Shown here in pieces: positions 41,960-51,024 of a DNA stretch of 64,000 nt (position 1 is its first letter; every line of letters begins with the position of its first letter). The notes beneath the pieces were generated by a model. It worked only from the letters and a program-made list of their open reading frames with translations, ran no database searches and was not told the DNA's origin. The stretch is from the NCBI RefSeq assembly GCF_003594875.1, contig NZ_QZEY01000024.1, positions 56,910-120,909 of the forward strand. The letters are read 5' to 3'. Source of the stretch: Bailinhaonella thermotolerans (GTDB taxonomy: Bacteria > Actinomycetota > Actinomycetes > Streptosporangiales > Streptosporangiaceae). The position numbers and the translations under genes are program-made.

Positions 41960-42889
41960 TCAGGCGCGGGGGTGGGCTCGCTGGAAGCTCTGCCGGAGGC
42001 GGTCTATCGAGATGTGCGTGTAGAGCTGAGTGGTGGCCAGCGAGGCGTGCCCCAGGAGTTCCTGGACACTGCGGAGGTCGGCGCCGCCCTCCAGGAGATG
42101 GGTGGCGGCGGTGTGCCGGAGTCCGTGGGGCGAGAGGTCGGGCAGGCCCTCCACCTGCGAAAGCCGCGCGTGGACGATCCGCCGCACGACGGTGGCGTTG
42201 ATGCGTTTGCCGCGGGAGCCGAGGAACAGCGCGGCCCCGCTGTGCTCGTTCGCGAGGGCGGGGCGCGCCCGCAGGCACCAGTCCCCCACGGCCCGGAGCG
42301 CGGGCGCCCCGACCGGCACCACCCGCTCCTTGCGCCCCTTGCCCAGGACCCGCACGGTGCGCCGATCATGATCGAAGTCGTCGACGTCGAGCCCGCACAG
42401 CTCGCTCACCCGGATGCCCGTGGCGTACAGCAACTCCAGGATCGCCAGATCCCGCAGGTCCTCCGGCTCCGCCCGCTTCCCGGCGAGCGCGTCCAGCGCG
42501 GCCGCCGCCTCCCCCTGCCGCAGTACGGCCGGCAGCCGCCGCGACGCCTTGGGCGTCCCCAGGAGCAGCCCGACGTCCTTGGCGAGCCACCCCCGCCGAT
42601 GAGCGAACGCGGTGAAGACCCTCACGGCCGCCGTCCGCCGCGCCAGCGTGGCCCGGGCCTGCCCGGCCGCGTGCGCCTCCGCCAGCCAGTCCCGTGCCAC
42701 CCCGACGTCCAGCCCCCCGAAATCGGAGACCCCGGCCCTCCGCGCGTACTCCAGCAACCCCCGGACATCCCCCACGTAGGCCCGCACCGTGTGCGCGGCC
42801 CGATCCCTCTCAACCCTCAAATACCTCTCGAACTCCCCCAAAGCCCCCGAGAACACATCCCCCAACTCCTCCACGGCCACCTCCACCAA
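41960..42889 (-). CDS. xerC: Tyrosine recombinase XerC
   Basis: A 309-residue site-specific recombinase. The N-terminal core-binding domain covers about 10-105; the catalytic domain has the first Arg in ATGIRVSELCGLD, the Lys in the beta-hairpin (GKGRKER), H-G-L-R-H, G-H-A-S-L and the nucleophile Tyr in TTQLYTHIS. Length and position next to dprA favour the housekeeping XerC that resolves chromosome dimers at dif, not a phage integrase. The start is uncertain: TTG 42889 or GTG 42886, both with G-rich upstream DNA. The gap 41770-41959 is GC-rich repeats. Confidence 0.88.
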   Translation of the reverse strand: MVEVAVEELGDVFSGALGEFERYLRVERDRAAHTVRAYVGDVRGLLEYARRAGVSDFGGLDVGVARDWLAEAHAAGQARATLARRTAAVRVFTAFAHRRGWLAKDVGLLLGTPKASRRLPAVLRQGEAAAALDALAGKRAEPEDLRDLAILELLYATGIRVSELCGLDVDDFDHDRRTVRVLGKGRKERVVPVGAPALRAVGDWCLRARPALANEHSGAALFLGSRGKRINATVVRRIVHARLSQVEGLPDLSPHGLRHTAATHLLEGGADLRSVQELLGHASLATTQLYTHISIDRLRQSFQRAHPRA

Positions 42890-43023
42890 GCACCCACCCC
42901 CAACCTATTCACCGCCCCCGCCCGCCGGTGCCGGTGCCGGGGGTGCTGTCGGTCATCGGGGTGGCAGGGGGCGGGGGCAGGATCTTGGGGACGGGACCTC
43001 GCGATCGGGTGGGGGTGGTGGGG

Positions 43024-44184
43024 TCACGGAGGCGGGGTGGGGCGGCGGCGCCAGCCTTGGGGGGTCTGGCGGGCCTGGCCGATGGCGGACAGGTGGCCGA
43101 GGTGGGCGAGGGCGTCGGTGAGGGGGAGGCCGGCCGCGATGGCGATGGTGGCGGGGCCGGCGCCGCCTCGGGCGGGCAGGGCGTCCAGGACGCGGCGGGC
43201 CTCCGGGGAGAGGGTGTCGAGGGGGAGGGTGGGAGCTCGGCGGACGGGGGCGAGGTCTCCGCCCATCTCGCCGATCAGCTCTATGAGTTCCTCAGGGGTG
43301 GTCACGCAGGTGGCGGCGGACTCTCTGAGGAGCCTGTGGCAGCCGGCGGAGAGCTCGGAGGTGACGGGGCCGGGGACGGCGGCCACGTGGCGGCTCAGGT
43401 CGGCGGCGTGGGCGGCGGTGTTGAGGGCGCCGCTGCGGATGGCGGCCTCGACCACCAGGGTGCCGCGGCTCAGGGCGGCGATCACGCGGTTGCGGACGAG
43501 GAAGCGCGTGCGGGCGGGGCGCGCGCCGGGCGGGGACTCGCTGACCAGGACGCCGTCGGCGCGGATCGCGTCGAACAGGTGGGTGTGGCCCGCCGGGTAG
43601 GGGACGTCGACGCCGCAGGCCAGTACGCAGACCGTGGGGGCGCCGCCGGACAGGGCGCCCCGGTGGGCGGCCCCGTCGATGCCGTAGGCGCCGCCGGAGA
43701 CGACGGTCCAGCCGCGCTCGCTCAGCGTTCCGGCGAAGTCGGCGGCGACCTGGGCGCCGTAGGCGGTGCAGGCGCGCGAGCCCACGATCGCGACCGAGCG
43801 CAGGCAGGCGAACCGGAACTCGGCGTCGCCCCGCAGCCAGAGGATCAGCGGCCGGGCGTCACCCAGGTCGTCCAACTGCGTCGGCCATCCCGGATCTCCG
43901 GGGACGACGACGCGGGCCCCCGCCCGCTCGGTGGCAGCCAGGTCCCGCCCGGGGTCCACGAGCGGCAGCCGCGCCCGCCAGGACTCCAGCCGGCGTTCCA
44001 GGTCGCTTTCCCGGCGCCCGGCCCGCGCCCGCTCCGCCGCGGCGAACTCGCCCGGCCAGCGCCCGGCCCGCACACACGCCAGGGCGCCGGCCGCCCCGTG
44101 CGCGGCGACCAACCGGCCCATCACCCGGTCACCCGGCTCCGCGACGCGCGCCAGCGCGATCCGGGCCTCCGTCTCGCCGTTCAC
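43024..44184 (-). CDS. dprA: DNA-processing protein DprA
   Basis: A 386-residue protein. The Rossmann-like domain has SVAIVGSRACTAYG, VVSGGAYGIDGAAHRGAL and TLVVEAAIRSGALNTAAHA, the DprA/Smf signature. It loads RecA on incoming single strands in transformable bacteria and is conserved beyond them. The C-terminal end (about 320-386) has a winged-helix-like DprA region. GTG 44184 has GGAGG 5 nt upstream, so the longer frame to 44427 is rejected. A 787-bp gap separates it from comM, unlike the usual close spacing. Confidence 0.9.
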   Translation of the reverse strand: MNGETEARIALARVAEPGDRVMGRLVAAHGAAGALACVRAGRWPGEFAAAERARAGRRESDLERRLESWRARLPLVDPGRDLAATERAGARVVVPGDPGWPTQLDDLGDARPLILWLRGDAEFRFACLRSVAIVGSRACTAYGAQVAADFAGTLSERGWTVVSGGAYGIDGAAHRGALSGGAPTVCVLACGVDVPYPAGHTHLFDAIRADGVLVSESPPGARPARTRFLVRNRVIAALSRGTLVVEAAIRSGALNTAAHAADLSRHVAAVPGPVTSELSAGCHRLLRESAATCVTTPEELIELIGEMGGDLAPVRRAPTLPLDTLSPEARRVLDALPARGGAGPATIAIAAGLPLTDALAHLGHLSAIGQARQTPQGWRRRPTPPP

Positions 44185-44971
44185 GCCCGCCTCCGTCCCG
44201 GCCGGCCCGACGCCGCCCGCCCCTCGCGCCGGCCGCCGGAGGGCCCGGCCCCGCCGCCCCGGCCGCCCGGAACAGGACCGTGAACGCCCACGACAGGACC
44301 GTGAACGCCCGCAGCGGACGGCCCCGCCGGAGACCTGGCGTCCCGGCACGAACGCGAGGCCGCTGCCGCCTCGGCGCTCCGCCCCGCACAACCCCCACCC
44401 CATGGCCCGCCCGGTCCCCCGCCCCATCGGCTGACCGGGCCCCCGCCCGAGGGAGCGCTAACCGGCCAGGCGTGCCTGCCCGGCCGGACAAGCCGGGCTC
44501 GCCCGCCCGGCCGTACGAGCCGAGCTCGTCTGCCCAGCCGTACGCGCCGGGCAGGCACGGCCCGGCGGCACGGCGGGCCGCCGCGGTCCGATGCGGGGAA
44601 GTCGCGCACCCCAGGTTGGATCACCGCCGGGGAGCCGCGGCCGGAATCGGCAGGCGCGGCCGAAAGCGCGGGGCGGCGTGTTCCCGCTCCCTCGGTCGCT
44701 CCCGCTTCGCGTCGGGCCTCCCCGGTGCGGACGGAGGCCGGGCACGCGTGCCGCCGTCCCAGGGCGTGGCCGCGAAGCCGAACGGGCCGTGCCCGGCGGA
44801 CTGGCCCGCGACTCGGCCGGAGCGCGGCCGGGCCAGAACGGTCGGCGCCGGCCCGGAGGAAGCGGGAAGGGCCGCGCGGGAACGGCGGAACGCGGCCCGG
44901 GCGACATCCCGGCAGGCCGACGCCCGCCGGTGGCGGAAACGGCTCTTCCCGCCCGGGGAGGGGTGCCGGGA
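44185..44971. other. 787-bp gap between dprA and the ComM-type gene
   Basis: No frame here looks real: long ones on both strands are low-complexity Pro/Arg/Ala. The gap contains an 18-bp direct repeat (44272-44289 and 44293-44310, ACAGGACCGTGAACGCCC) and CCGTACG-type palindrome variants near 44510-44545. Equivalent genes overlap or nearly abut in most actinomycetes. Confidence 0.5.
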
Positions 44972-46516
44972 TCATGAGGCCACCCCCAGCCAGAGGGCGT
45001 GGGCGGTGTTGGTCTCCGTGGCGGTGGGGCGGGGCTTTCCGGCCAGGTCGGCGAGGGTCCAGGCGACCCGGATGATCCGGTCCAGGCCGCGGGCAGTGAG
45101 GGAGCCGCGGTCCAGGGCGGTGTGGAGCGGGGTCAGGGCCTCGGCGGCGGGGGCGTAGTGCCTGCGCAGCTCGGCGGCGGGGACCTCGGCGTTGGTGCGC
45201 CACGGGGTGTCGCGCAGGCGGGCCCTGGCGCGGGCCCGCGCGTGGAGGACCCGCTCGGCCACGACCTCGCTGGACTCCAGGAAATGTCGGTCGGCCAGGA
45301 GCTCGCGCCGGGTCGAGGGCCGCAGCGTGATCTTGACGTCGATCCGGTCCAGGAGCGGGCCCGACAGGCGGCTCAGGTAGCGCCTGCGCGTGCTGGGGGT
45401 GCAGGAGCAGGGGGCGTCGGCGGTGCTGGTGGCGGCGCAGGGGCACGGGTTGGCGGCCAGGACCAGCATGAAGCGGGCGGGGAAGGTGACCGTGCCGGAG
45501 GCGCGGCAGACCACGACCTCGCCGGACTCCAGGGGCTGGCGCAGGGAGTCCAGGACGTTGCGCGCGAACTCGGGGGCCTCGTCCATGAAGAGCAGCCCGC
45601 GGTGGGCCAGGGAGACCGCCCCGGGGCGGGTGGCGCCGGTGCCGCCGCCGACCAGCGCCGCCACGGACGCCGTGTGGTGCGGGTTGCAGAACGGCGGGTC
45701 GGTGACGAACGGCCGGTCGGGCGGGAGGGTGCCCGCGACCGAGTGGATGGCCGTGACCTCCAGCGCGGACTCGTAGTCGAGCCGGGGCAGGAGGGTCGGC
45801 AGCCGCTCGGCCAGCATCGTCTTGCCGGTGCCCGGCGGCCCGAGCATCCACAGGTTGTGGCCCCCTGCGGCGCACACCTCAAGGGCCCGGCGGGCCATCG
45901 CCTGGCCCGCCACGTCCGCGAGGTCCGGGCGCGCCCCGGCGGGCTCCGGGGCGGCGCGCAGCGTCTCGCGCATGTCCTCGGTGAAGGCGTAGGCGGCCAG
46001 GTCGCCGCCGCGCAGCCACACGGTCAGCTCGCCGAGGTTGTCGGCCGGGATCACCGTGAGGCCGGGGACCAGGGCCGCCTCGGGCGCGTTGGCCAGGGGC
46101 ACGACCACGGTGCCCGCGCCGGCCTCGACCGCGGCCAGGACCGCCGGCAGGACGCCCCGCACGGGCCGGAGCCGCCCGTCGAGCCCCAGCTCGCCGATGA
46201 ACACCGGCTCCGCCACCCGGTCCGGCTCGACCACGCCGGAGGCGGCGAGGATGGCCACGGCGATGGCCAGATCGAAGGTGCTGCCCGACTTGGGCAGGCT
46301 GGCGGGGAACAGGCTGACCGTGATGCGGGTGTCGGGCCAGGGATGGCCGCTGTTGACGATGGCCGACCGCACGCGCTCGCGCGCCTCGCTCAGGGCGGTG
46401 TCCGGCAAGCCGATCAGGCTGAGCGCCGGCAGGCCGTTGAGGATGTCGGCCTCGATCTCGACCACGCGGCCGATCACGCCGACCAGGGCGATGCATCGCG
46501 TGCGCGCGACGCGCAT
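44972..46516 (-). CDS. YifB/ComM family Mg-chelatase-like AAA+ ATPase
   Basis: A 514-residue protein with an N-terminal ChlI-like domain (PDTALSEARERVRSAI, SLFPASLPKSG) and an AAA+ domain with Walker A LGPPGTGKTMLAERLP, Walker B GLLFMDEAPEF and LVLAANPCPCA. ComM promotes branch migration during natural transformation; the actinobacterial homologue is conserved. ATG 46516 immediately precedes the YraN stop (0-bp gap). The full domain set is intact. Confidence 0.92.
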   Translation of the reverse strand: MRVARTRCIALVGVIGRVVEIEADILNGLPALSLIGLPDTALSEARERVRSAIVNSGHPWPDTRITVSLFPASLPKSGSTFDLAIAVAILAASGVVEPDRVAEPVFIGELGLDGRLRPVRGVLPAVLAAVEAGAGTVVVPLANAPEAALVPGLTVIPADNLGELTVWLRGGDLAAYAFTEDMRETLRAAPEPAGARPDLADVAGQAMARRALEVCAAGGHNLWMLGPPGTGKTMLAERLPTLLPRLDYESALEVTAIHSVAGTLPPDRPFVTDPPFCNPHHTASVAALVGGGTGATRPGAVSLAHRGLLFMDEAPEFARNVLDSLRQPLESGEVVVCRASGTVTFPARFMLVLAANPCPCAATSTADAPCSCTPSTRRRYLSRLSGPLLDRIDVKITLRPSTRRELLADRHFLESSEVVAERVLHARARARARLRDTPWRTNAEVPAAELRRHYAPAAEALTPLHTALDRGSLTARGLDRIIRVAWTLADLAGKPRPTATETNTAHALWLGVAS

Positions 46517-46873
46517 CTAGATCACCCCCGGCAGGTGCCGCAGGGTCGTGCCGCCCCGGGGGTCGCGCTCGATCGCGATCACGTCGATGCGTATCCGGGC
46601 GAAGCCGCCCTCGTGCCCGCGCGCCCACTGCGCCGCCAGCCCGCGTAACCTGCGGGCCTTGGTGTAGGTCACCGACTCGGCGGGCGTGCCGTATCCGCGT
46701 CCCGACCGGGTCTTGACCTCCACGACCACGAGCGCGTCGCCCTCGCGGGCCACGATGTCGATCTCACCCGACCGGCATCGCCAGTTGCGCTCGATGATGG
46801 AGTAACCGATGCTGCCCAGGAAGTCCGCGGCGACCTTTTCGCCGAACCTTCCCAGCTCGTCCTTGACACCCAT
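46517..46873 (-). CDS. YraN family (UPF0102) endonuclease-like protein
   Basis: A 118-residue PD-(D/E)xK-fold protein. The fold markers are RFGEKVAADFL, the catalytic-type GEIDIVAREGDALVVVEVKTR, and the helix TYTKARRLRGLAAQW. Homologues are conserved next to comM and rnhB; the role in DNA processing is inferred from fold and context. ATG 46873 has GGAGG upstream. It is directly joined to the comM gene. Confidence 0.93.
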   Translation of the reverse strand: MGVKDELGRFGEKVAADFLGSIGYSIIERNWRCRSGEIDIVAREGDALVVVEVKTRSGRGYGTPAESVTYTKARRLRGLAAQWARGHEGGFARIRIDVIAIERDPRGGTTLRHLPGVI

Positions 46874-47203
46874 GAAGCACCTCCGTCCCGCAAAGGTGCT
46901 TCATCCACGCCGTCCCCCGGCGCCCCGAACCCCGTTCTGTGGATGGCGGCAGAACCCCACCCCCACAAAACCGCCCCAACCACCCCTCCCCTGTGGACAA
47001 CCACCCCCACCCGCAAACGGCGACCGCCACCGCCGTGCCCGCCGTACGGCTACCGCCCCGCCCCCGCGAGCCGCCCGGAAGCCTCACGACGGCTCCACGA
47101 GCCCCACGACAACTACGGGAACGCCGCGGCGGCCACTCGGCCCGGCCACAACCGCACGGCGGCCGCCGTACACGGCGGGAGCCGTACGGCGGCCGGGGAC
47201 GGC
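46874..47203. other. 330-bp gap without a convincing gene
   Basis: The gap contains a DnaA-box-like TTGTCCACA on the minus strand (46992-47000) and two GCCGTACGG palindromes (around 47041 and 47179). Frames are Pro/Arg low complexity. It may hold a promoter for yraN-comM, but none is clear. Confidence 0.4.
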
Positions 47204-47587
47204 TCAGGGGCGGGTGTCCACCTCGCCTTCGGGCTTGCCGGGCGGGGCGTTGACGACGCGGAAGCCGATCTCCTCCCCCTCGTCGTCGCGCTCGATGGCG
47301 CCGGCCTGGTGACCGGGGAGGGAGGTGGGAGTGCCCGGGGACGGCACCGGAGAGGGCGTCGGGCCGTCGTCGGTGAGAAGGGGCGACCGCTCCGCCACGC
47401 GGCGTTCCTCCGCCGGGCGGTCGGCGCCCAGTTCCTCGCTCACGTCCGTGGCCCGGGTGCCTGAGGGCTCCTCGGGGGACGCGGGCATGGGTTCGCGGCG
47501 GAGCTGGTTCGCCTCGGGGTCCTGGGGTGGCACGGCGTCCGGGTCCGCGTTCGCGTACGGATCCGGGTTCCTCGGCGTTTTGGACAT
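47204..47587 (-). CDS. Acidic disordered hypothetical protein
   Basis: A 127-residue, Pro/Glu/Asp-rich protein without clear domains or membrane segments. The start MSKTPRNPDPYANADPDA has strong GGAGGAGG upstream of ATG 47587, and codon usage fits a real gene. The C-terminal part (RDDEGEEIGFRVVNAPPGKPEGE) is the most ordered. It lies between yraN and DUF2469, where actinomycetes usually have no such gene. Function unknown; flexible acidic proteins can be chaperone-like or ribosome-associated, but nothing specific supports that here. Confidence 0.65.
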   Translation of the reverse strand: MSKTPRNPDPYANADPDAVPPQDPEANQLRREPMPASPEEPSGTRATDVSEELGADRPAEERRVAERSPLLTDDGPTPSPVPSPGTPTSLPGHQAGAIERDDEGEEIGFRVVNAPPGKPEGEVDTRP

Positions 47588-47664
47588 ACGGCCTCCTCCG
47601 TCAGGGGTTTCCGGCGCAAGCCGTACCCCGGAAGCGGAGGCCCTACCAGGACAACGTGTCGGAT

Positions 47665-47994
47665 TCAGCCGGAGAAGCCCGGTTTGTCGCTCGGGACCTC
47701 CAGCTCGGTCTTCGCGAGTTCCTCGACGTTGACGTCCTTGAACGTCACCACGCGGACGTTCTTCACGAAGCGGGCGGGGCGGTACATGTCCCAGACCCAG
47801 GCGTCGGACATGGTGACCTCGAAGTACACCTCGCCGTTGTCGGCGGAACGCACCTGCACGTCCACCGAGTTCGTCAGGTAGAAACGACGCTCGGTCTCCA
47901 CGACGTACGAGAACAGGCCGACCACGTCGCGGTACTCGCGATAGAGCTGCAACTCCATCTCGGTCTCGTACTTTTCGAGATCTTCTGCGCTCAC
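47665..47994 (-). CDS. DUF2469 family protein
   Basis: A 109-residue protein highly typical for DUF2469: start MSAEDLEKYETEMELQLYREY, then FSYVVETERRFYLTN, YFEVTMSDAWVWDMYRPARF and a C-terminal VTFKDVNVEELAK. The family is near-universal in actinobacteria and is almost always next to rnhB. Function is unknown. The start is GTG 47994. It lies 25 bp after rnhB. Confidence 0.93.
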   Translation of the reverse strand: MSAEDLEKYETEMELQLYREYRDVVGLFSYVVETERRFYLTNSVDVQVRSADNGEVYFEVTMSDAWVWDMYRPARFVKNVRVVTFKDVNVEELAKTELEVPSDKPGFSG

Positions 47995-48019
47995 GGCCGC
48001 ACTCGCCTCCTCACCAGGT

Positions 48020-48718
48020 TCACGCCACTCCTGCCTCTACCTCGATCGCTCCATTGTCGCCCATCGCGGCCCCCCGCACCGCACGAGCCACATTGACGTA
48101 CGAGAAGCGGTGGTGCGCACACGGGCCCAGGACGCGCAGCGCGTCCTGGTGCGCCGGTGTGTTGTATCCCTTGTGTTCGGCGAACCCGTATCCGGGGAAC
48201 GTCGAGTCCAGTTCGGTCATCAGCCGGTCACGCGTCACCTTGGCCACGATGGACGCGGCCGCCACGCACGCGGCGACCTGGTCGCCCTTCCACACCGCGA
48301 GGGCGGGTGCGGGGAAGCCGCGGACGGGGAAACCGTCGGTGAGCACGTATCCGGGTACAGACGGCAACGCGGCGACGGCGCGCCGCATTCCGGTGACGTT
48401 CATGACGTGCAGCCCCTGCCGGTCGATCTCGTCCGGCGGGATGACCACCACGCTCCACGCGGCGGCCCGCGCCACGACCTTGTCGTACAGCCGCTCCCGC
48501 GCCATCGGCGTGAGCAGCTTGGAGTCGGCCAGCCCGGGGATCTCCCGGCCCAGCACGACGGCCGCGACGACCAGCGGCCCCGCGCACGCGCCACGGCCCG
48601 CCTCGTCCACGCCGGCGACGGGGTCCAGGCCGCGGCGGGCGAGCGCGCGCTCGTAGCCGTAGAGCCCGGCGTCGCGCCGTACGGTGGCGACCGGGGGGCG
48701 GAACGAGTGAACCGTCAT
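48020..48718 (-). CDS. rnhB: Ribonuclease HII
   Basis: A 232-residue RNase HII that removes ribonucleotides from DNA. The first catalytic Asp and Glu are in [14 protein letters not shown]; further catalytic Asp residues are seen in YVLTDGF and near [10 protein letters not shown]. The N-terminal 25 residues are an actinomycete extension. ATG 48718. It is upstream of DUF2469 and 12 bp downstream of the second lepB. Confidence 0.94.
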   Translation of the reverse strand: MTVHSFRPPVATVRRDAGLYGYERALARRGLDPVAGVDEAGRGACAGPLVVAAVVLGREIPGLADSKLLTPMARERLYDKVVARAAAWSVVVIPPDEIDRQGLHVMNVTGMRRAVAALPSVPGYVLTDGFPVRGFPAPALAVWKGDQVAACVAAASIVAKVTRDRLMTELDSTFPGYGFAEHKGYNTPAHQDALRVLGPCAHHRFSYVNVARAVRGAAMGDNGAIEVEAGVA

Positions 48719-48730
48719 GACAGGCGAAGC

Positions 48731-49288
48731 CTACAGCCCGCCGACCCGCGAAGGCGGCCAGATGATCATGAATGCCCTCCCCACGACCTTGTCCACAGGA
48801 ACCGTCCCATCCCCGTCGAGCCGCTGGTGATACCGCGAATCGGCGGAGTCGTCCCGGTGGTCGCCCATGACCCACAGCCGCCCCGGCGGCACGACCGCGC
48901 GGAACGGCGTGGCCGAGGGCCGGTTGCCCGGCTGGATGTACGGCTCCGTCAGCGGCCGCCCGTTGACCATCAGCCGCCCCCGCGCGTCACAGCACTCCAC
49001 GGTGTCGCCGCCGACCGCGATGACCCGCTTGATGAAGTCCTTGTCGTCCGGACCGAACACGCCGGAGAAGACCACGACGTCCTGCCGGCCGTAGTCGTCG
49101 CCGAGCTTGCCGACGAGCACCCGGTCGCCTTCGAGCAGGGTGTCCTCCATCGACGCCGACGGGATCCAGAACACCTGGACCACGAACGCGTTGACGAGGA
49201 CCGCGCACAGCACCACCACGACCGCGATGGCCGGCACCTCGCGCCAGGACCGGTCGCGATCCTGGCCGCTCGCCGGCTTCGCGGTCAC
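48731..49288 (-). CDS. lepB: Signal peptidase I (second, short copy)
   Basis: A 185-residue type I signal peptidase with one N-terminal membrane span (AIAVVVVLCAVLVNAFVV). Catalytic Ser is in WIPSASMEDTLLEGD and Lys in DFIKRVIAVGGDTVECCD. The GDHRDDSADSR box is intact. It cleaves Sec/Tat signal peptides on the outer face of the membrane. GTG 49288 lies 3 bp after the first lepB stop, so both are co-transcribed. It lacks the C-terminal span of the longer copy. Confidence 0.93.
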   Translation of the reverse strand: MTAKPASGQDRDRSWREVPAIAVVVVLCAVLVNAFVVQVFWIPSASMEDTLLEGDRVLVGKLGDDYGRQDVVVFSGVFGPDDKDFIKRVIAVGGDTVECCDARGRLMVNGRPLTEPYIQPGNRPSATPFRAVVPPGRLWVMGDHRDDSADSRYHQRLDGDGTVPVDKVVGRAFMIIWPPSRVGGL

Positions 49289-49291
49289 CGC

Positions 49292-50266
49292 TCAGGCGCC
49301 TCCGGCCTCGGAACCGTCCCCGGAGGCGCTTCCCGCGGCTCCGGCGGCCCCTGCCGGGCCCCGGGAGACCTCGGCCCTGGCCGCGCGCCGCGCGCGCCAC
49401 CGCCGCCTGATCAGCATGAGGGGGACGGCTCCCGCGAAGCCGAGCGCGAGCGGCGTGGCGGGCGTCAGCACCGCCGCGGCCTTCTTCAGCGCGGGCTGGT
49501 CGAACGTCTCCGGGATGTCGATCACGCTCGCCCGCGACAGCGGCCACACGATCACGAACGCGCGCCCGATGACGTGGTCCTCGGGGATCGTTCCACCCCC
49601 CGGCTCGGTCTTGTGGGCGCGGGAGTCGTTGGACACGCCGCGGTGGTCGCCCATGACCCACAGGCGACCGGGCGGCACCTGGGCCTTGAAGTGCACCTGG
49701 GAAGGCAGGTCGTTGGGGAAGAGGTAGGACTCCTCCTTGATCGGCACCCCGTTGACCTTGATGCGCCCGTCGTCGTCGCAGCACTCGACGGTGTCGCCGC
49801 CGACGCCGATCACGCGCTTGATGTAGTCCTTCTCGCCGGGCACCACGCCGAAGGCCGTGCCGATCGAGCGGAAGAAGCCCGCGATCGGGTTGGACGGCTC
49901 CTCGACCACCATGCCCTCGTCCCACGAGTCGGCGCCGGAGAAGACCACCACGTCACCGCGCTCGATGTCGCGCGTGTGGTAGACGAGCTTGTTGACCAGC
50001 ACGCGGTCGTTGACCAGGAAGGTGTTCTCCATCGACTCGGACGGGATGTAGAACGCCTGGACCACGAACGTCTTGATCACCAGGGCGAGGCCGAGCGCCA
50101 CCACGATGAGGATGGGGAGCTCTTTCCAGAAGGAACCCTTCTTGTCCTTCTTGTCCTTCTTGCTCTTGCCGACACCTGCCCTGCCGGTGTCCTGCGCGTC
50201 TTCCGCGACCACATCCACCTCGTCATCCAAGCGCCGCTGGGCGGCTCCGTCACCGGCGACCGGCAC
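49292..50266 (-). CDS. lepB: Signal peptidase I (long copy with C-terminal anchor)
   Basis: A 324-residue signal peptidase. A Lys/Asp-rich cytoplasmic head (SKKDKKDKKG) is followed by a membrane span, Ser in IPSESMENTFLVND and Lys in DYIKRVIGVGGDTVECCD. A GDHRGVSNDSR box is present. The C-terminal region adds a second span (ALGFAGAVPLMLI) and an RRRWRARR tail, an anchor arrangement known in actinomycete SipW/SipX-type paralogues. GTG 50266 has GGGAGGGG upstream. It is the first of the two lepB genes. Confidence 0.93.
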   Translation of the reverse strand: MPVAGDGAAQRRLDDEVDVVAEDAQDTGRAGVGKSKKDKKDKKGSFWKELPILIVVALGLALVIKTFVVQAFYIPSESMENTFLVNDRVLVNKLVYHTRDIERGDVVVFSGADSWDEGMVVEEPSNPIAGFFRSIGTAFGVVPGEKDYIKRVIGVGGDTVECCDDDGRIKVNGVPIKEESYLFPNDLPSQVHFKAQVPPGRLWVMGDHRGVSNDSRAHKTEPGGGTIPEDHVIGRAFVIVWPLSRASVIDIPETFDQPALKKAAAVLTPATPLALGFAGAVPLMLIRRRWRARRAARAEVSRGPAGAAGAAGSASGDGSEAGGA

Positions 50267-50381
50267 TTGAGGCCCCTCCCCCTAGGTACTTCTCCCGAGC
50301 CTAGATGATTCGAGCGCCGGCGCGTACACGACTCGCGCGCCGTACGGCGGGGCGAACGCGGCGTATCCGGACGGCCCGGGC

Positions 50382-50422
50382 GGCGAAAACGAGAAACGGC
50401 CCGCACCACCGGTGCGGGCCGT
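50382..50422 (-). terminator. Intrinsic terminator after rplS
   Basis: A perfect 12-bp stem (50396-50407 with 50411-50422, 3-nt loop) is followed on the minus strand by TTCTCGTTTTCGCC. It ends the rimM-trmD-rplS transcript. Confidence 0.85.
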
Positions 50423-50442
50423 CTCCGAGGCTTTTCGCGCGC

Positions 50443-50808
50443 TTACTTCGCGGCGGGAAGCGCCTCGCGCTTCTCGCGGATGCGGGCGGCCTTGCCGCGC
50501 AGCTCGCGCATGTAGTAGAGCTTGGCGCGGCGGACGTCACCGCGGGTCACGACCTCGATCTTCTCGATGACCGGGCTGTGCACCGGGAAGGTGCGCTCGA
50601 CGCCGACGCCGTAGCTGACCTTGCGGACGGTGAAGGTCTCACGGATGCCACCGCCCTGACGGCGCAGCACGAAGCCCTGGAAGACCTGGACGCGGGACCG
50701 GTTGCCTTCAACGACGCGAACGTGCACCTTCAGGGTGTCGCCGGGGCGGAAGTCCGGGACGTCGGTGCGCATCGAGGACTTCTCGAGCTCCTGGATCTGC
50801 GTGTGCAT
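50443..50808 (-). CDS. rplS: 50S ribosomal protein bL19
   Basis: A 121-residue L19 at the 30S-50S interface. [22 protein letters not shown] and [21 protein letters not shown] are family hallmarks, and the C-terminal [17 protein letters not shown] is usual. ATG 50808. A 216-bp gap to trmD contains a TACGCT hexamer on the minus strand that might be a -10, so rplS may have its own promoter besides trmD read-through. Confidence 0.96.
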   Translation of the reverse strand: MHTQIQELEKSSMRTDVPDFRPGDTLKVHVRVVEGNRSRVQVFQGFVLRRQGGGIRETFTVRKVSYGVGVERTFPVHSPVIEKIEVVTRGDVRRAKLYYMRELRGKAARIREKREALPAAK

Positions 50809-51024
50809 GACTGCGGTTCCTCGGTTTCAGTACGGCTGCGCGCGGCACGCGCGGCGCCAGACGCCTCGCGCGGGCTGGGCTTGCTGGGACTGTGGTCGCC
50901 GGACGGCTGTTACGGGCAGCGTAAACGGCAACAGCGATTCAGTTTGCCACATCTTCCGCCCGGAAGCGAAATCGGCCGAGGTCAAGGATACGCGAACCAC
51001 GGCGTGTCGGGACGAACCCCGACC

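Noticed and set aside
41960..42889. Integrase of a mobile element
   Set aside because: Context between dprA and rpsB, lack of attachment repeats or tRNA, and normal base composition favour housekeeping XerC.
44458..44907. A 149-residue minus-strand frame with PARTAG-type repeats in the comM-dprA gap
   Set aside because: Repetitive Pro/Arg composition from GC-rich repeats, no ribosome site and no recognisable motif.
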